Shown piece by piece: positions 42,350 through 54,244 of a stretch of 64,000 nucleotides of DNA (positions within the stretch are counted from its first letter, which is position 1; the number at the start of each line of letters is the position of its first letter). Location of the stretch: positions 9,386,501 through 9,450,500 of the forward strand of contig NC_037094.1 in the NCBI RefSeq assembly GCF_002994745.2, given 5' to 3'. Below the pieces are notes generated by a model. It did no database searches. It saw only the letters and a list, made by a program, of their open reading frames with translations, and was not told where the DNA came from. A program made the translations under genes and the position numbers. This DNA is from Rosa chinensis. Its lineage: Eukaryota; Streptophyta; Magnoliopsida; Rosales; Rosaceae.

Positions 42350-43187
42350 ACCTGCACAGACAAATTTCCTAATTTGAATCGGATTTGACTTTGATGCGTG
42401 TCTTGCCTCCAATTAGGATTCCTTGTCCAATCTTGATTACTTTGCCGCCACATGTCTTGCACATGTCGTCCATGACATCATCTAGAAGCTTCATGATTAT
42501 TCTTTATCCTCTCCTAACCCACTTAGGTATCCTAGTATCACCAGGACCCCTAGTCCAATAAGTACTCTGCATTTTTGCCATTTCTCATCATTTTTTCCGA
42601 GCTATTTCCTCCTTGCCTACCTTTTTAGACTCAAAAGTACCTAAAAACAAAAACTAAGTCAGAAATGATAATGTTAAAAGAATAGCTAAGTAAAATGTAA
42701 GAGAATAACATCAAAAACATAGCAAATATTGTTCTCATCAAATTCGCCCACCCTTAGCAATATCAAAACAAAGAAAACAAAAACTAACTAAACAAATCAA
42801 AACACACAAAAATAACTAAGTGTAGAAAACCTAAAACGAAAACACAACACAAGACTCCAACGAAAATATAAAGACTCAAAAACATGTACAACAATTTGAC
42901 TCTAATGCCCTTCAACATATTGTCTAAAAAATCTCATATTTACTGTCTTACATGTCACCAAGAATAGCACTCCACTAAGACTTTGTCACATATTTTTTTA
43001 GAGTTAAATAAAAGATATATACAACATATAAACATGTACGACTTGGGAGCAACAATGGTGAGTGGTTGGAGCTTAGCATGCATATACAAGTAATGATTCA
43101 ACTCAAAATGGATATACACTCTTTCTTCTCTCATAATTCAAGGCTAGTGCTTAAAAATTTCTTATTCACTCAAGTATATGTGAGAGA

Positions 43188-43226
<39 letters not shown>

Positions 43227-44050
43227 GCAAAAAGCTCACATATAAGAAAAGAAAAGCGCACACACACACACATATATATATATAATTTTTTTTTTTTTTT
43301 CAAAATATCTCATGAAAGATATCAATCACATGCACAAATGAACTCAAGCCATAAGTTCAACAATTATAAACTCATCTCCACAGATAAAAGGTTATCCAAT
43401 CTTAAGGATTAGAAAAGTCTTATAAAAGGGTTGTAATGGGACCAAGGCTTAAGGTTTAAAAGAAACGAAGGGATAAAGAAATAACAAAGTATCCTAAAAA
43501 CAGAGTAGAGCACTTGATGATGTAAATAGATGAACGACATCTTACATCCATTGAGGCTTCATAAAAGGCCTAATGTCATCATGTTGGGTCCATGCTTTAT
43601 TCTAACCTACTCTTGAACAAGCGTGAATTGGACAAATATCAAATTCATCAATGATGGACCTTCACTTCAAAACAAATTTCAAATCAACAAAGTATAAGGG
43701 ACTAAAATCCATAAACATAAATATTTTTTCTTTTTCTTTTTAGCCGTATACATCATTTTTTTTTTCAACAATCTTTTTTTTTTCACGGCATGTACATACA
43801 TATTTTTCATGGACAAGTCTACCCCCACACTTGGGCTTTCACCTCTTCTCAATTTGACGCCTTCTGCCTTTGCAAAGTCTCAAAATTAGCTTCACTAAGT
43901 CTTTAGAACAAATGGTAAGGATGTAACTATACTAAAATTAAGGGTTAGTGATTTTAGGGTGATGAAAGAAAAAACTTAATGTAGGCTCAATGAGGTAAAA
44001 AACGGATTTTCAAACTCACCATTCGGTAAAAACGGATTAGAACTGCACCC
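42350..44050 (-). mobile_element. old remnant of an element related to element C
   Basis: A diverged copy of the LTR end and adjacent internal region of element C in the same orientation. Matching landmarks: GTTCTCATCA then AATTCGCCCACCCTTAG near 42730 (CTCCTATCA then AATTCCCCCACACTTAG in C); ACTCAAGTATATG near 43168; GGTTGTAATGGGRC near 43429; and TTAGGGTGATGAAA...GTAGGCTCAA near 43954. No coding capacity. It contains a TA microsatellite near 43189-43221 and poly-T tracts. Outer limits are approximate. Confidence 0.7.
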
Positions 44051-44462
44051 GCAAGGCAGCAAAGAAGCATCACATGACAGTGACTCTTGAAAAACTCAGC
44101 ACAAAAAATATGCATGTCTTCAACCAACCCCTGCAAAGATAACCAAACAACAGTTTATAAAAAGAGACACCACATGCTTAAATCAAGACACATTAAGTAC
44201 ACAACAAAACTATTAGTAGCAACATCCATTTCAAAACTTCAATTCAAGAATGATAAAATTAAAGAACAGAAACTATCCTAGATGAAGCGACACCATATGA
44301 ATATCAAAGAACGGAAAGTGAAGCAAACGGTAGAGGATACAGTAATACTATCACATCCTAAATTCATAAAGTGAAGAAAAAGTTTGGGATTTTACAAATA
44401 CCACCTTTGGAAAAGACCTTATACTAAAGAACCTAACACATCTTTTAGAAGAAACAGAATAC

Positions 44463-45143
44463 CTTCAGTGTTTTCTTAATCAAATCCTTCAACCATTTAA
44501 TGCTCAATTCTTTAGCTTTCGCGGTTTGATTTTTCAAGCCATACTTGAAGTCATCAATGCACTTCAAGAAACATAGTTCCACCATCGTACTTCCCTGGAA
44601 ATCCACAAGATCCGGGAACTGATCTAGTATGGAAATAGGAGTGGACTTGTCCGAAAAGAGAACTGCTATTATGGCCGGAGGTGGAATGTCTACAACAGTC
44701 TTAGAAGTTTGGAAAGATCTGTATAGAACACAATCATACACTACAGCAACTTTACGCAGAATCAAAATATAAAAAAATGTAAGGAAAAAAAAAGTAATAG
44801 ATACCCCAATTGTTGCTGGAATGGAGGAAAATTCAAGACAGCGTCTATCCCTCCAGCGACAAGATCTGCCAATAAATCTTGAAAATTGAATACTGTAAAT
44901 TGAAAACTCCTGAACCCTAAACCCCTAAATCAACAATCCAATCCACATAGAAATGGCGTTAAGATTATATACCTTCATTTCATTTGCATTGTCCTCCATT
45001 GCTTCTCTAAAAGCGACGACCCAAACCAAAAATGTACGAGACGATTGGGAAGAGGAGTGAGGGAGAGAGAGGTCCGGTTCGGGCAACTTCGATTTGATTT
45101 TGGTGAATGGTTTTAAAGGAACTGCAGTTTTTAATTTGGGCAC
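44463..45143 (-). pseudogene. weak gene-like fragments, function unknown
   Basis: Three minus-strand coding-like pieces: about 45143-44979 (MPKLKTAVPLKPFTK... ending NANEMK at a GT), about 44890-44813 (LLADLVAGGIDAVLNFPPF, ending at a GT) and 44733-44463 (SFQTSKTVVDIPPPAIIAVLF ... IKWLKDLIKKTLK). The last two join in frame through a plausible GT-AG intron (AG at 44734-44735). The first does not join in frame in any way I could find. I do not recognise the protein. It may be a small real gene whose remaining exons were displaced by the element remnant to the left, or a relic. Confidence 0.3.
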
Positions 45144-46052
45144 GTTTGGATAACAAAGCTCTTAAAGGGCTTACTAAACCCCATCCTGGGATTGGATGAT
45201 TGTGTATCTGGTGGTTTTATGGAAACCCATTGATAAATGAGAAAATGAACCCATTCACGCTAGTATTGAAAATGAATGAACGAATTGGGGAGAAGAACAG
45301 AAAAGATGTAGAGTAATAAGAGAAGGCAATTTTTTATTTTTTAATACAAGGGAAGGCAATTTTGCATTGAGAGGTGTGTGAAGCAAGGAAATTACATATT
45401 TCTCCCTAGTTTCCTCTTTTGGCTTCACCCCTCAGTTGAGATTGGGTTTAAGTCGGACTAATGATATAGGATGAGATTTTAACCAATTTCAATAAAAATT
45501 AATTAAAAAATGGCAGTCATATGAAGAAAAACAATTTTAAAATTAAAAATGTCGAATTACACTCCAAGTTTCCGTAAACATTTTTTAAGTTAAATATTTC
45601 CTCTACAAGATTGTTACCATTCTCATAATAGTTTCGAGTGATTTGTGTCAGCATTTGATTTGCAAATCAAGACCCCCCTTTTCAAAATCATCCATCATCC
45701 AAGCGATCGATCATGAAATGAAAATCAAGCAAGCTCACTTTCAAATTTTCAGTTCAATAAACGGTGTGGTGTTATCTTGGTCGAATGAAAATCTTCGTCG
45801 CAAGCTGACTTTCTGACATTTATATTGTTGTTGTTGAATCTTCTTGTTTAGTAAAACTAGGTATTAGATCCACTAATTTACCTAAATTTATACGTAATAT
45901 AGTAACAATCATGCATATTAAAACGTCAACTAAAGATGTTATGAAGTTTATACATATTACAAAAGTTGGTGTTCTAACCGGACGTGCCTATTGACAAATT
46001 TCAAAATGTCAATTCTAGGCATGCTACATAGACACAAAACAATGTCTCATTC
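45144..46052. other. AT-rich intergenic stretch
   Basis: Nothing recognisable. No ORF above background and no clear repeats. Confidence 0.6.
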
Positions 46053-47246
46053 TCAAGGGGCAATAGTCTTCCTCCTCATTTGCTTCCTGATGTCATTCAA
46101 GTTATCCTGAAGCTCAGATGAAGCGTCATCTACTGACTGATCTTCAGATCTCTCATCCTCATCATAATCTTCTTTCGTGCTGGAACCTAATTCAAAATCA
46201 AATCTTCTATTGTAAGCACCAATGCCTTAGCCTTATGAGCTTCTTAAGGCTCTATTACAGTGCCTCAGCTCTTAATAGGAGTTGAACTTAGAATCAATGA
46301 AATAGGCTTAACTGGTTTCACAACACTTGGGAGTTTGTTTACTTCTTGTGGAAACGTAGATTGAACAGCAATAATACGATCAGAACCTTTGACAACTACC
46401 AGATCTTGTGTTCCTTCACAATGAGGTTTTGCATTAAGTAACCACAATGAGATTCAAAGAAGTTCAAGAAAAAGGAAACAAATTGAAGTTAAAAATAAGC
46501 ATAAGGATCTTGGTTACAATAACTAATAAACTCTAGTTTAACTTACCCGCGAAGGGAATATTGTTGCTGATAGGTTAACAAACATGGGTTTGGCATCCAC
46601 TGCATTAGTTTGGCAAGTAACCGCACCATCTACTCTATCTGCTTTCTTGCTTAGGGATGATATGAACTTTCATTATCAGCGTAATGATTGATTGGAGTTA
46701 TATATGCTTTATTTGTTTCCCTTGTATTCCGGGATAAGGTTTATGTCCCCCCCCCCCCCCCTCTTTGTATTTTTTCTTTTTTATTAATCAAGTAAGAATA
46801 GGGGACGGTGGTGGGTTCCTAGAGTGTGGCAGACCCTTCTCCTTCAGGATTAAGGGTGGGACTTGCTCCTTACATCGTCTGCTTTTGAGGAGCTAATATC
46901 GCATGATCCCCTATTTGATTAAAAAAAAAAAACTTATTGTTATCCTGAGCTGAGATCTCTTTATTAGATTTAAAATCATAATGACATCTGAAGCTAACTT
47001 TAGTACAGACACCTCCGATTCCATTCCTGACTTCTGCATTGAACCATCTATCTATACCTCAGTCACATTCATCTTGCTATCTTTCAGCAGACTTTCATCC
47101 ACAACTTGTTCATTTGATTTTAGCTCCGACGAAACTTTAGAAGCGTCAATTCCATTTGAGCTCCCTCTAATACTTTCTGCATAACAGATCTTGTTCCATA
47201 CCATATAAGTCAAGTAAGAGAACAATATTTTGGCTCCACATGTCAT
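46053..47246 (-). pseudogene. weak multi-exon gene-like fragments, function unknown
   Basis: Minus-strand pieces with exon-like borders. 46186-46053 follows an AG and reads GSSTKEDYDEDERSEDQSV to the stop after RKTIAP, an acidic C-terminal tail. A piece near 46660-46555 (KKADRVDGAVTCQTNAVDAK...) ends at GTAAGT. 46447-46265 and 47246-47052 are further open stretches (GSDRIIAVQSTFPQEVNKLP; GSSNGIDASKVSSELKSNEQ). They do not assemble into one clean frame by eye and no family is recognised. This is either a poorly conserved plant gene or a decaying one. Confidence 0.25.
46781..46931. mobile_element. possible small MITE-like insertion
   Basis: The left end (AATCAAGTAAGAATAGGGGA) partly matches the reverse complement of the right end (AATCAAATAGGGGAT). 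A poly-C tract precedes it (46747-46760). The inverted match is short and gapped and no clear target duplication was found. Confidence 0.25.
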
Positions 47247-47526
47247 CTAAGAAACAACAAATTCAGTAAAAATTTAGTAAAATCTCATAACACCACCAAA
47301 ATTTTCATTAATGATAGAACATAAAGGACATTTGAAAATTTGGTGCGAATGTTAAATCTAAAAAGAGCAAAGGTGCAGAAAACAAGTTTGAATCATACAA
47401 CTGAAAGGATTTTCGGGATGTAAGCTTTTTCACGTACCCTATCAATTATCAATTTGAGGGTTTGATATAGCATTCAGCTAAATTATTTTTACGTTAAGTG
47501 AGATTCATCATGCCCTATCAATTATC

Positions 47527-47834
47527 AATATGGATTAATTTCAGTTTAGTACCCTGTGGTTGGGGGTAACATCATGTTAGTCTCTGCTCTTTCAATTTGA
47601 TCAGCAACATCTCTGTGCTTTCAATTTCAATCAGCCGTGCCCAAATTTTACTGTTCCGTCTAATTTGAACGTTAACTTTGACTGGATTGACAAAGTAAAA
47701 TTTGGACGGAACAATAAAATTTGGACACGGCTGATTGAAATTGAAAGCATAGGGGTGTTGCTGATCAAATTGAAAGAGCAGGGACTGACATGATGTTACC
47801 CCCAAACCACAGTAAACTGAAATTAATCCATATT
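47527..47834. mobile_element. fold-back MITE with arms of about 125 bp
   Basis: Almost the whole 308 bp is a hairpin. AATATGGATTAATTTCAG at the left is mirrored by CTGAAATTAATCCATATT at the right. The arms continue through the GTAACATCATG, GATCAGCAACA and AATTTCAATCAGCCGTG blocks with few mismatches. No ORF. Flanks carry a similar phrase (TAAGTGARATTCAYCATGC near 47494 and 47840), which may be an extended duplication or chance. A typical 2-9 bp target duplication is not obvious. Confidence 0.85.
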
Positions 47835-48335
47835 TCTATGATAAGTGAAATTCACCATGCTCCATAGTCATATTTTCATGAAAGCAAAAAGATAAAAAGG
47901 TGTCTACGACAAAAGTACAACTTGTTCATAAACTTATAAGTCATAACAATGACAACTAGGTTGGTGATTCCCAGCCTAAAAGAAGAGAGAAAGAATGGTG
48001 AAATACTGAATTGATGACTATGTGTGATTCCCATTATGTTTTTACTCCCCATATATTGAAGAATCATCAATAAGGAAAAAAAGGATGCATGAGAGCTATC
48101 TAAGGATTGAAAAGATGAAAAGCTTCTGAAAATGATCGAAACGCAAAGTCTATGATTACCAGCTAAGTTATTATCATCGATGACTCTTGCTAGAGGAGAT
48201 AAACACTTTTAAGCAGGGAAAAGGGAACTTCATGATTTGCAGGGCACTAGACAAAATGTGTTATGTCCTTGATAGACCGATCATTTTGGTCTTCTGAAAT
48301 TAACAAATAAAGCTTAAACTATGATCACAAAATAA
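47835..48335. other. intergenic stretch
   Basis: AT-rich. No gene or repeat recognised. Confidence 0.6.
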
Positions 48336-48344
48336 ATAAATACA

Positions 48345-49337
48345 TGGGAAAAAAATACAAACAGTACTCCAATTATGGCCCATTCTAAATTTTCATACCC
48401 AACTTTTCGAAACTATGACAATGGTACCTGGAATTCCCAACCCGGCCCAATATTCGTACCTGCCGTCCATGATGGCGTTAAGCGGCATGCCAGGTGGCAT
48501 TTCTTAAGGGATATTTTGGTCACTTCATTCACTTAGACTTTTTTTAATATTTTTTTCTTTCCTCTCTCAATTTTTCTTCTTCTGGTGATTTCACCAGACC
48601 TATCCTCTCTCTTTTGGGTCCCTATGCTCAGCTCTCAAACCTTGAGCACCACTGCCATCAGTTGGAGGAACACCTTCCTCCATGCCACCACACATACGGC
48701 CATACCCATGTCAGGAGCAGCGTCGTTTAGCCATTGGATAACCTACTCGATTGCGTCTTCAGTCTTCTTCTGGTCTTGTGCCTTGAGCATCGAAGCAATC
48801 TTCTCATCTTTAATGGTTTTTCTCACTTGAATCTATAGCTTCAGGATCTTCTGGTGTTCGCAATTGAGGCCAAAATCGGCACCACCCAAGCTTCCACCTT
48901 TTAAGCTAATCAAAACCCAAAATTTCCCACAACCCACTTCATTTCTCCCCTAAAATCAACCGACCCAAAAACGATCAGCCCCAATTCAAACAATCTCAGA
49001 GCTAATAAACACTACCTTCCCCATATTTCTTCTTGCAATTCCTTCTTTTACACGCAACGGCGAAAACAGGAGCAGAACACAAAATCTGATTAAGTGTGAA
49101 GAAAGTGATTGTGAGAAAAATAGAGGAAAACAGAAAAGAGGTTGTCGAGGTCTGTCAATCGGCTTCGTTGGAGCCTAGACTCCACCATTGCTGATTGCTA
49201 CTTCTCTTGGGTGTCAGAAAATGATTTTTGCTATTAATTCACTATTTCACCATCGTTAATGGGTGGACTCCACCATTGTTGATGGCATGTTTGCTCCACC
49301 ATTGTTGATTGTTTCTGGGTTGCTGGATTTGAATGGG

Positions 49338-49371
<34 letters not shown>

Positions 49372-49612
49372 GAAAGAGGCAAAGAGAGAGAGGGAGAAAG
49401 AAAATGGACTAAAGAATGGGGCTGGGTAAGTAAATGACACAAATACCCATCAAATATGCCACGTGGCATACGGGTTAACCCCGTCATCGACAGCGGGTAC
49501 GTATATTGGGTCGGGCTAGCTATTTTGGGTACCATTGTGATAGTTTCGGAAAGTTGGGTATGCAAATTTAGAATGGGCCATAATTGAAGTACTGTTTGTA
49601 TTTTTTTTTCCC
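48345..49612. mobile_element. Mutator-like non-autonomous element (Pack-MULE) with an Hsp70 fragment
   Basis: A 1268-bp element whose first roughly 180 bp are similar to the reverse complement of its last roughly 180 bp (GGGAAAAAAATACAAACAGT at the left end against GGGAAAAAAAAATACAAACAG at the right). It is flanked by a perfect 9-bp duplication TAAATACAT (48336-48344 and 49613-49621), the length typical of Mutator-like elements. No transposase is present. The interior holds a captured Hsp70 3' coding fragment and a (GA)n tract near 49343-49370. Confidence 0.9.
48635..48830 (-). pseudogene. captured Hsp70 C-terminal fragment
   Basis: On the minus strand, EKTIKDEKIASMLKAQD and KKTEDAIE followed by IQWL match the C-terminal lid region of plant cytosolic Hsp70. 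After a jump of about 40 codons, AAPDMG and, in another frame, GGMEEGVPPTDGSGA match the glycine-rich tail. Stops and frame changes show it is not functional. It lies wholly inside the 48345-49612 element and carries no chaperone domain of use. Confidence 0.75.
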
Positions 49613-49621
49613 TAAATACAT

Positions 49622-50309
49622 AAATAAACTTACATAATTTCCTTAGGACTCCATAATGTAGCATAGTGATGAAAATCTTGGGTGGGATCAAACCACAAAG
49701 GAAACTTCATCTCTCTTCCAATAATTTTTTCATAGCCATGCATTTCCTCTTATGCAAATATTAGTCTGTAAAGTATAGAGCTTCCCAAAAACCCGATGTC
49801 CACTTCATCATGATACCCTGAATATAGTATTGAGTACTATTTGAAAGCTACAATAAATTCGAATAGTTCATGATCAACACAATTAATTGAAGCAAAATCC
49901 ACTATGCTTGATGAAAATTATGAAAGCCTTAGTTTCCTTAAGCTAGTAATAAACATGTGAAGCAATTTAAGCTCAGTGATCGTATTAATTTTCTAGTGAT
50001 CAGAAATCCCTTTGCCTTTGAATCTTCCAGCCATAATGATCAACACAAGGGTTTTCAAGTGAAACTGTAGAGTATTTCAACTGGTTATTATTATTATTAT
50101 TTATTTATTTACTTCATTGGAGATTAACATTGGGTTATGGTGCCTAATTTCAACCGTTAGCGGTTAGTCCGTTACTTAGGAAGCTTACAGGGGCCAAATT
50201 GCAATTTGATTCAATTGAAACGACTTGATTCAACGTAGTTTCAAATGGGAGGCAAATCCCTAAACCCCTAAATCAGTCACCCGCCAAAGAGGCGGTGGGG
50301 TTTTGGAGC
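49622..50309. other. upstream region of the COMMD9-like gene
   Basis: AT-rich with a TTATT-type run near 50090. No additional gene is seen. No clear TATA box precedes 50310. Confidence 0.5.
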
Positions 50310-51364
50310 ATGGAACAGACTTTATGGGGTCATTTACCGCTACTGGTCCGGTCAAATTCCAAGGACTCGGTGGAGTACATTCTTCAAACCCTTTGGAGGA
50401 CCCGAAAGACCGGTCTGGACCGGGCCGATCGGGACATAATCCAAGATATGCTCCAGCTTCAAAACGAATCGGACCTCGACCCGGTACAGCTTCTCTCATC
50501 CGACTCTCACTGTGTTCAAAAGTTTGAATCTTTTGTGAATTTAACGGTGTTTGAAATTTGGGAATATGCTGCTGAATTTTGGGTTCTTACTTGTTCCAGC
50601 TTTTGGTGTGTCTTCGGATTTTGATTCGGAGATGCGTGTACGAAAATGTGACGAGGGATGAGATTCAGAAGCTGTTTCCCGATGAGGTGTTGCCGGAATT
50701 ACAGAGGCTGTTGACGCTTTTGCTGCAGAAGTTTCAAAGAGAATGGCGGGAAGATGCACTCAAGGACCAGGTAATACACATTTTGGTTGCCCTACATTTG
50801 TGTATCTAAGCTAAGTGATTTAATGTGTTGGAGTGTCTAGACTGTAATATTTTTGTTTGGAAATGTTGATAAAAAAAAAAAAGTAGGGTGCTTTGCCGCG
50901 GTTGAAGACGATGACATGGGACATGGCGAATCAGGAGGCAGAGTTTGCTGAGCCTGTTGCTGTTATCAACTTGAAGGTACTGATATGGTTTGTAATATGT
51001 GGAAATGTGTAGTGCATAGGATTCTCAAAGTGGTGGAGGTGTCAAGTTTATTTGGCTAGTAATTGTACTTTCTCTTTGTGCAGCTCCTAAATGATTCTCA
51101 GTCTCATGTTAAAGAAACAGAAGTGAAGTTTGAATTGGCTAATGATACTCTAGAAACCATGCTGAATTCCATGTACTGCATTAGAGATCAGTTTTCTAAC
51201 GTGGTAAAACCTTATTTTTTCAGTTTCCCTTTCCATTTCATCTTATGTGGTACAAGATGCAATCAAGTTTCCTTTGCTTTTAGGTAATATGAGTCTGGAT
51301 TTTGTTTCCTTCTCAGGGTGAAGCATCAAATGATCATTTATCTCAAGATGCTAATGCATTGTAG
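50310..51364 (+). CDS. COMMD9: COMM domain-containing protein, COMMD9-like
   Basis: Five exons, all in phase 0: 50310-50483, 50600-50770, 50887-50976, 51084-51203, 51317-51364. They total 603 bp, giving 200 aa, close to the usual COMMD9 length. The N-terminal helical part (MEQTLWGHLPLLVRSN, DEIQKLFPDEVLPELQRLL) is followed by the C-terminal COMM domain (LPRLKTMTWDMAN, then VELANDTLETML-like wording and IRDQFSNV). COMMD proteins form the Commander complex, which works in endosomal recycling in animals; the plant role is less clear. GT-AG borders and perfect frame retention support the model. The last exon is a short polar tail of 15 residues. Confidence 0.82.
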
Positions 51365-53544
51365 ATAACCCATGAGCAGCGGATAGAATGGTATGGCTTG
51401 GTCCAAATATTTCTCGTGTATACATTTTTGATGACTCTGGCCAGATTAAGTATGAATTTGTCTCTTTGTGTAGTATATTTCGAGTCCAATTTATTGTCCT
51501 GACCTTGGATGCTTTTACTTACCCCAAACTTCAGAGAGGGATCATGGATTTTAAAACATTAAAAAATTTAAGAGTTCCTCTCCAAAATGAAGCAAGACCG
51601 GCATGTGGTTTTTACTTCTAAAAGTTAAAGATGTAGCAATCTCCTGAGTGCACAAGGAGAGAAGTTCCTTCATCTGGTTTTTGTTTTTGTTGGTTAAGAC
51701 CATGTTGACTGCGATAGCAAATCTCAGAGTGCTGTAAACACAAAAAAGGATAAATTTATTTACATTCAGTTTCAGAAAACGCCTGATTTGTTTATTGTTC
51801 TGATCTGGAAATGCCTCAATCATATATGTGCCAGAACTAACTTTATAGAGCTACAGTATCAAAATAAAATTGGGGAAGTAGGACAGAAATAAGTGGGTTT
51901 AGGCACCATATGGTGCTTTGAGGCAGTGGTGAAAAGCGTAAAGCAATTGAAAAAAGTTATCATGGTTGTGGAAATAGTGTTGGCAAGATGAGAGGTCACT
52001 AAATGAAGTGAGAAGAAAGGGAGTTTTCGCCACTTGTTTTTTCTTCCTCAAACCATTAATAAGATGCTTTAATTTGAAGTTTGTAGACTTTTTAACTTTA
52101 CACCTTGTGGAAGGATTCTGTGAAAGCATATAACAGAACACGGAACACTGTAGTGAACCACAAATGCATGTCAGATTAGGCTCATTAGGTTTCCTTCTAG
52201 CTGTTAATATCATGCAGTCATTGCTGCCATATTTGTTATCTTGAAAAACAGTACTGGATAAAGCTTTTAGGGAAGCACCACCTTAGACTAAGTGGTGTTT
52301 TTCTTTGTGTATTCTTATAACAGCTTGTAACTCTGGATTATGTGATGCAGACTGACCTCTATGGCTCCTTTCATGAAGAAAAATTGATGCGGCAGCAGTA
52401 AGTGGCAAATTTGTTGCGTGTCCCAGCTTGCATGGAATATTTCTGATTGAAGGGCTGAAGATGCCTTCCATGAAGAAAAATTGATGCAGTAGCAGTAATT
52501 GGTCCGGTTGTACTAAATGATATCTTCAGTGCTTATATGATTCATCACTTTTCGACACAAATATTGTTAATATATCCATGTGTTGTTGCAACTTACAGTT
52601 AACAGAGAGAGAGAGAGAGAGTTGGTCCCGGAATCAATTCTTGCGGTTGGCTAAAGTTTGATGTATTGGAATCTCTGTCATCTAAAAGGTTGTCAAAATT
52701 GACTAGTTTGATTGAACTTTCGAATGCCATGCCATTCGGGTGAGCAAATTTTTTGTTAGGCTTTGTCGGATGCAATTCCCTTTTGGTGGAGCTTAACTCT
52801 AAGGTGACCTTACCCAGATAGGAGACCTTTCTCTTTTATATGAAACTAGAGAATCATTGTTAAATTTTTGTTCTTATTGGTGAGCATATGCATCTCTTTC
52901 GCTTTGACTTAAACTTCAGTTTCCATGAGTAGGTTTTAATTTATTCATTTTGGGATGTTGGCCATCGTTTTCTTTGATTCTTCGATCACAATCTGCACTA
53001 GGCGTTGTGGCTGCTGCAGTTCTGTTAATTTTTCTTTTCATTTTATTCGCTTTCATATTAGCCTAAAGTTTAGCAAATTGTCACTTCTAGAAGAGTTGAT
53101 AGTGTAAACTTTTAGCCTTGACTTCATGCTTCTGTTTTCCAAATTTCACTCTCACTGTTCCGTGTGAAACTGGAATCATGGCTGCACCAATTGAACCTGA
53201 GTCCTTAAAACTATAAAATTATGATAGATGGAGACCAATTTATTGGTATGACAATACTAATAATATTATCTCATAATTAATGGATGGATCGAGACAATTA
53301 AGCTAGAAAGTCCTACCTCAAGCTTGTAGGTGCTGATTTCTTTAGATCTTTTGGGGTAGTTCATTGGTTAATTCTTTTTCTTTGATTATAACTAACGTGA
53401 TGCGCAAATCGAATTTGAAATTAGGACTAATACACATGGTTCATAATCTAATTCATGTCCCTGTGTTCTATGCATGTGCTAAACCAATCACACCTAACTG
53501 AACCTTCTCTAACAACTTGAATGACTCCGAAAGACTTCACCATG
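51365..53544. other. intergenic stretch after the COMMD9-like gene
   Basis: No convincing gene. A phrase (CATGAAGAAAAATTGATGC) occurs twice, near 52371 and 52470, in a local imperfect duplication of about 97 bp. A short GA run is near 52605. Confidence 0.6.
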
Positions 53545-53591
53545 GATTTGGATTTGGATTTGGATTGGGATTTGGATTTGGATTTGGATTC
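53545..53591. repeat. (GGATTT)n hexamer repeat
   Basis: About eight copies of GGATTT with one GGGATT variant. Confidence 0.95.
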
Positions 53592-54236
53592 TGGATTTAA
53601 GAATTTGTAACTTAACGTGTTAGGTGCGGCAGATAGCTCCAAACCATGCCCTACACAAGGTTGTGTATTTTTATTTTCCATTGGGTCAACTAAAGGAGTT
53701 GAAGTTGACAATCACAGAAGTCATATTCTGTGGTATTATCTGATAGTCCAATGTATAACCTTCCGACTCATTCAAGATTCAAGATTCAACAACAAAAGCA
53801 TGGAATTCTATGTCGTGAACGGTTTTCAAGCTCTGCAGAAGAAGAAAACCCTTCTCATTCGTCACTTTTACGGTAATTTTAACGTTTTGAAATATAGTTT
53901 CACAAGTACCAATACGAATTTCTTCAAAAGTTTGATTTTTTGGTAAGCTATATGACACGTTTAATTATTTAAAATATTAGAATAATGATATCAATTTCAA
54001 AACATGTTTTTCCATGCGTTTACTAACACAAAAAGAAATTAGAATAAGAGCCTGTACTACTTTAAAATCAGAATTTTTTTGTTGTCAGACAAATAAGAAT
54101 TTTTTTTTTTTTAAGACAGGGTCAGGTCACCCATTAGGTTGAAGTAGTGTATCTCCCATCTATATTATTATTATTTGTAGTAAGATAGTACAACGAGGGG
54201 GACATAGAGCCTAAATCTCGTGAGAAATTACATCCA
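53592..54236. other. intergenic stretch
   Basis: AT-rich with poly-T near 54100. No gene recognised. Confidence 0.6.
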
Positions 54237-54244
54237 TCCTCTAG

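Noticed and set aside
48585..48830. Plus-strand ORF of 81 codons
   Set aside because: Antisense shadow of the captured Hsp70 fragment on the minus strand.
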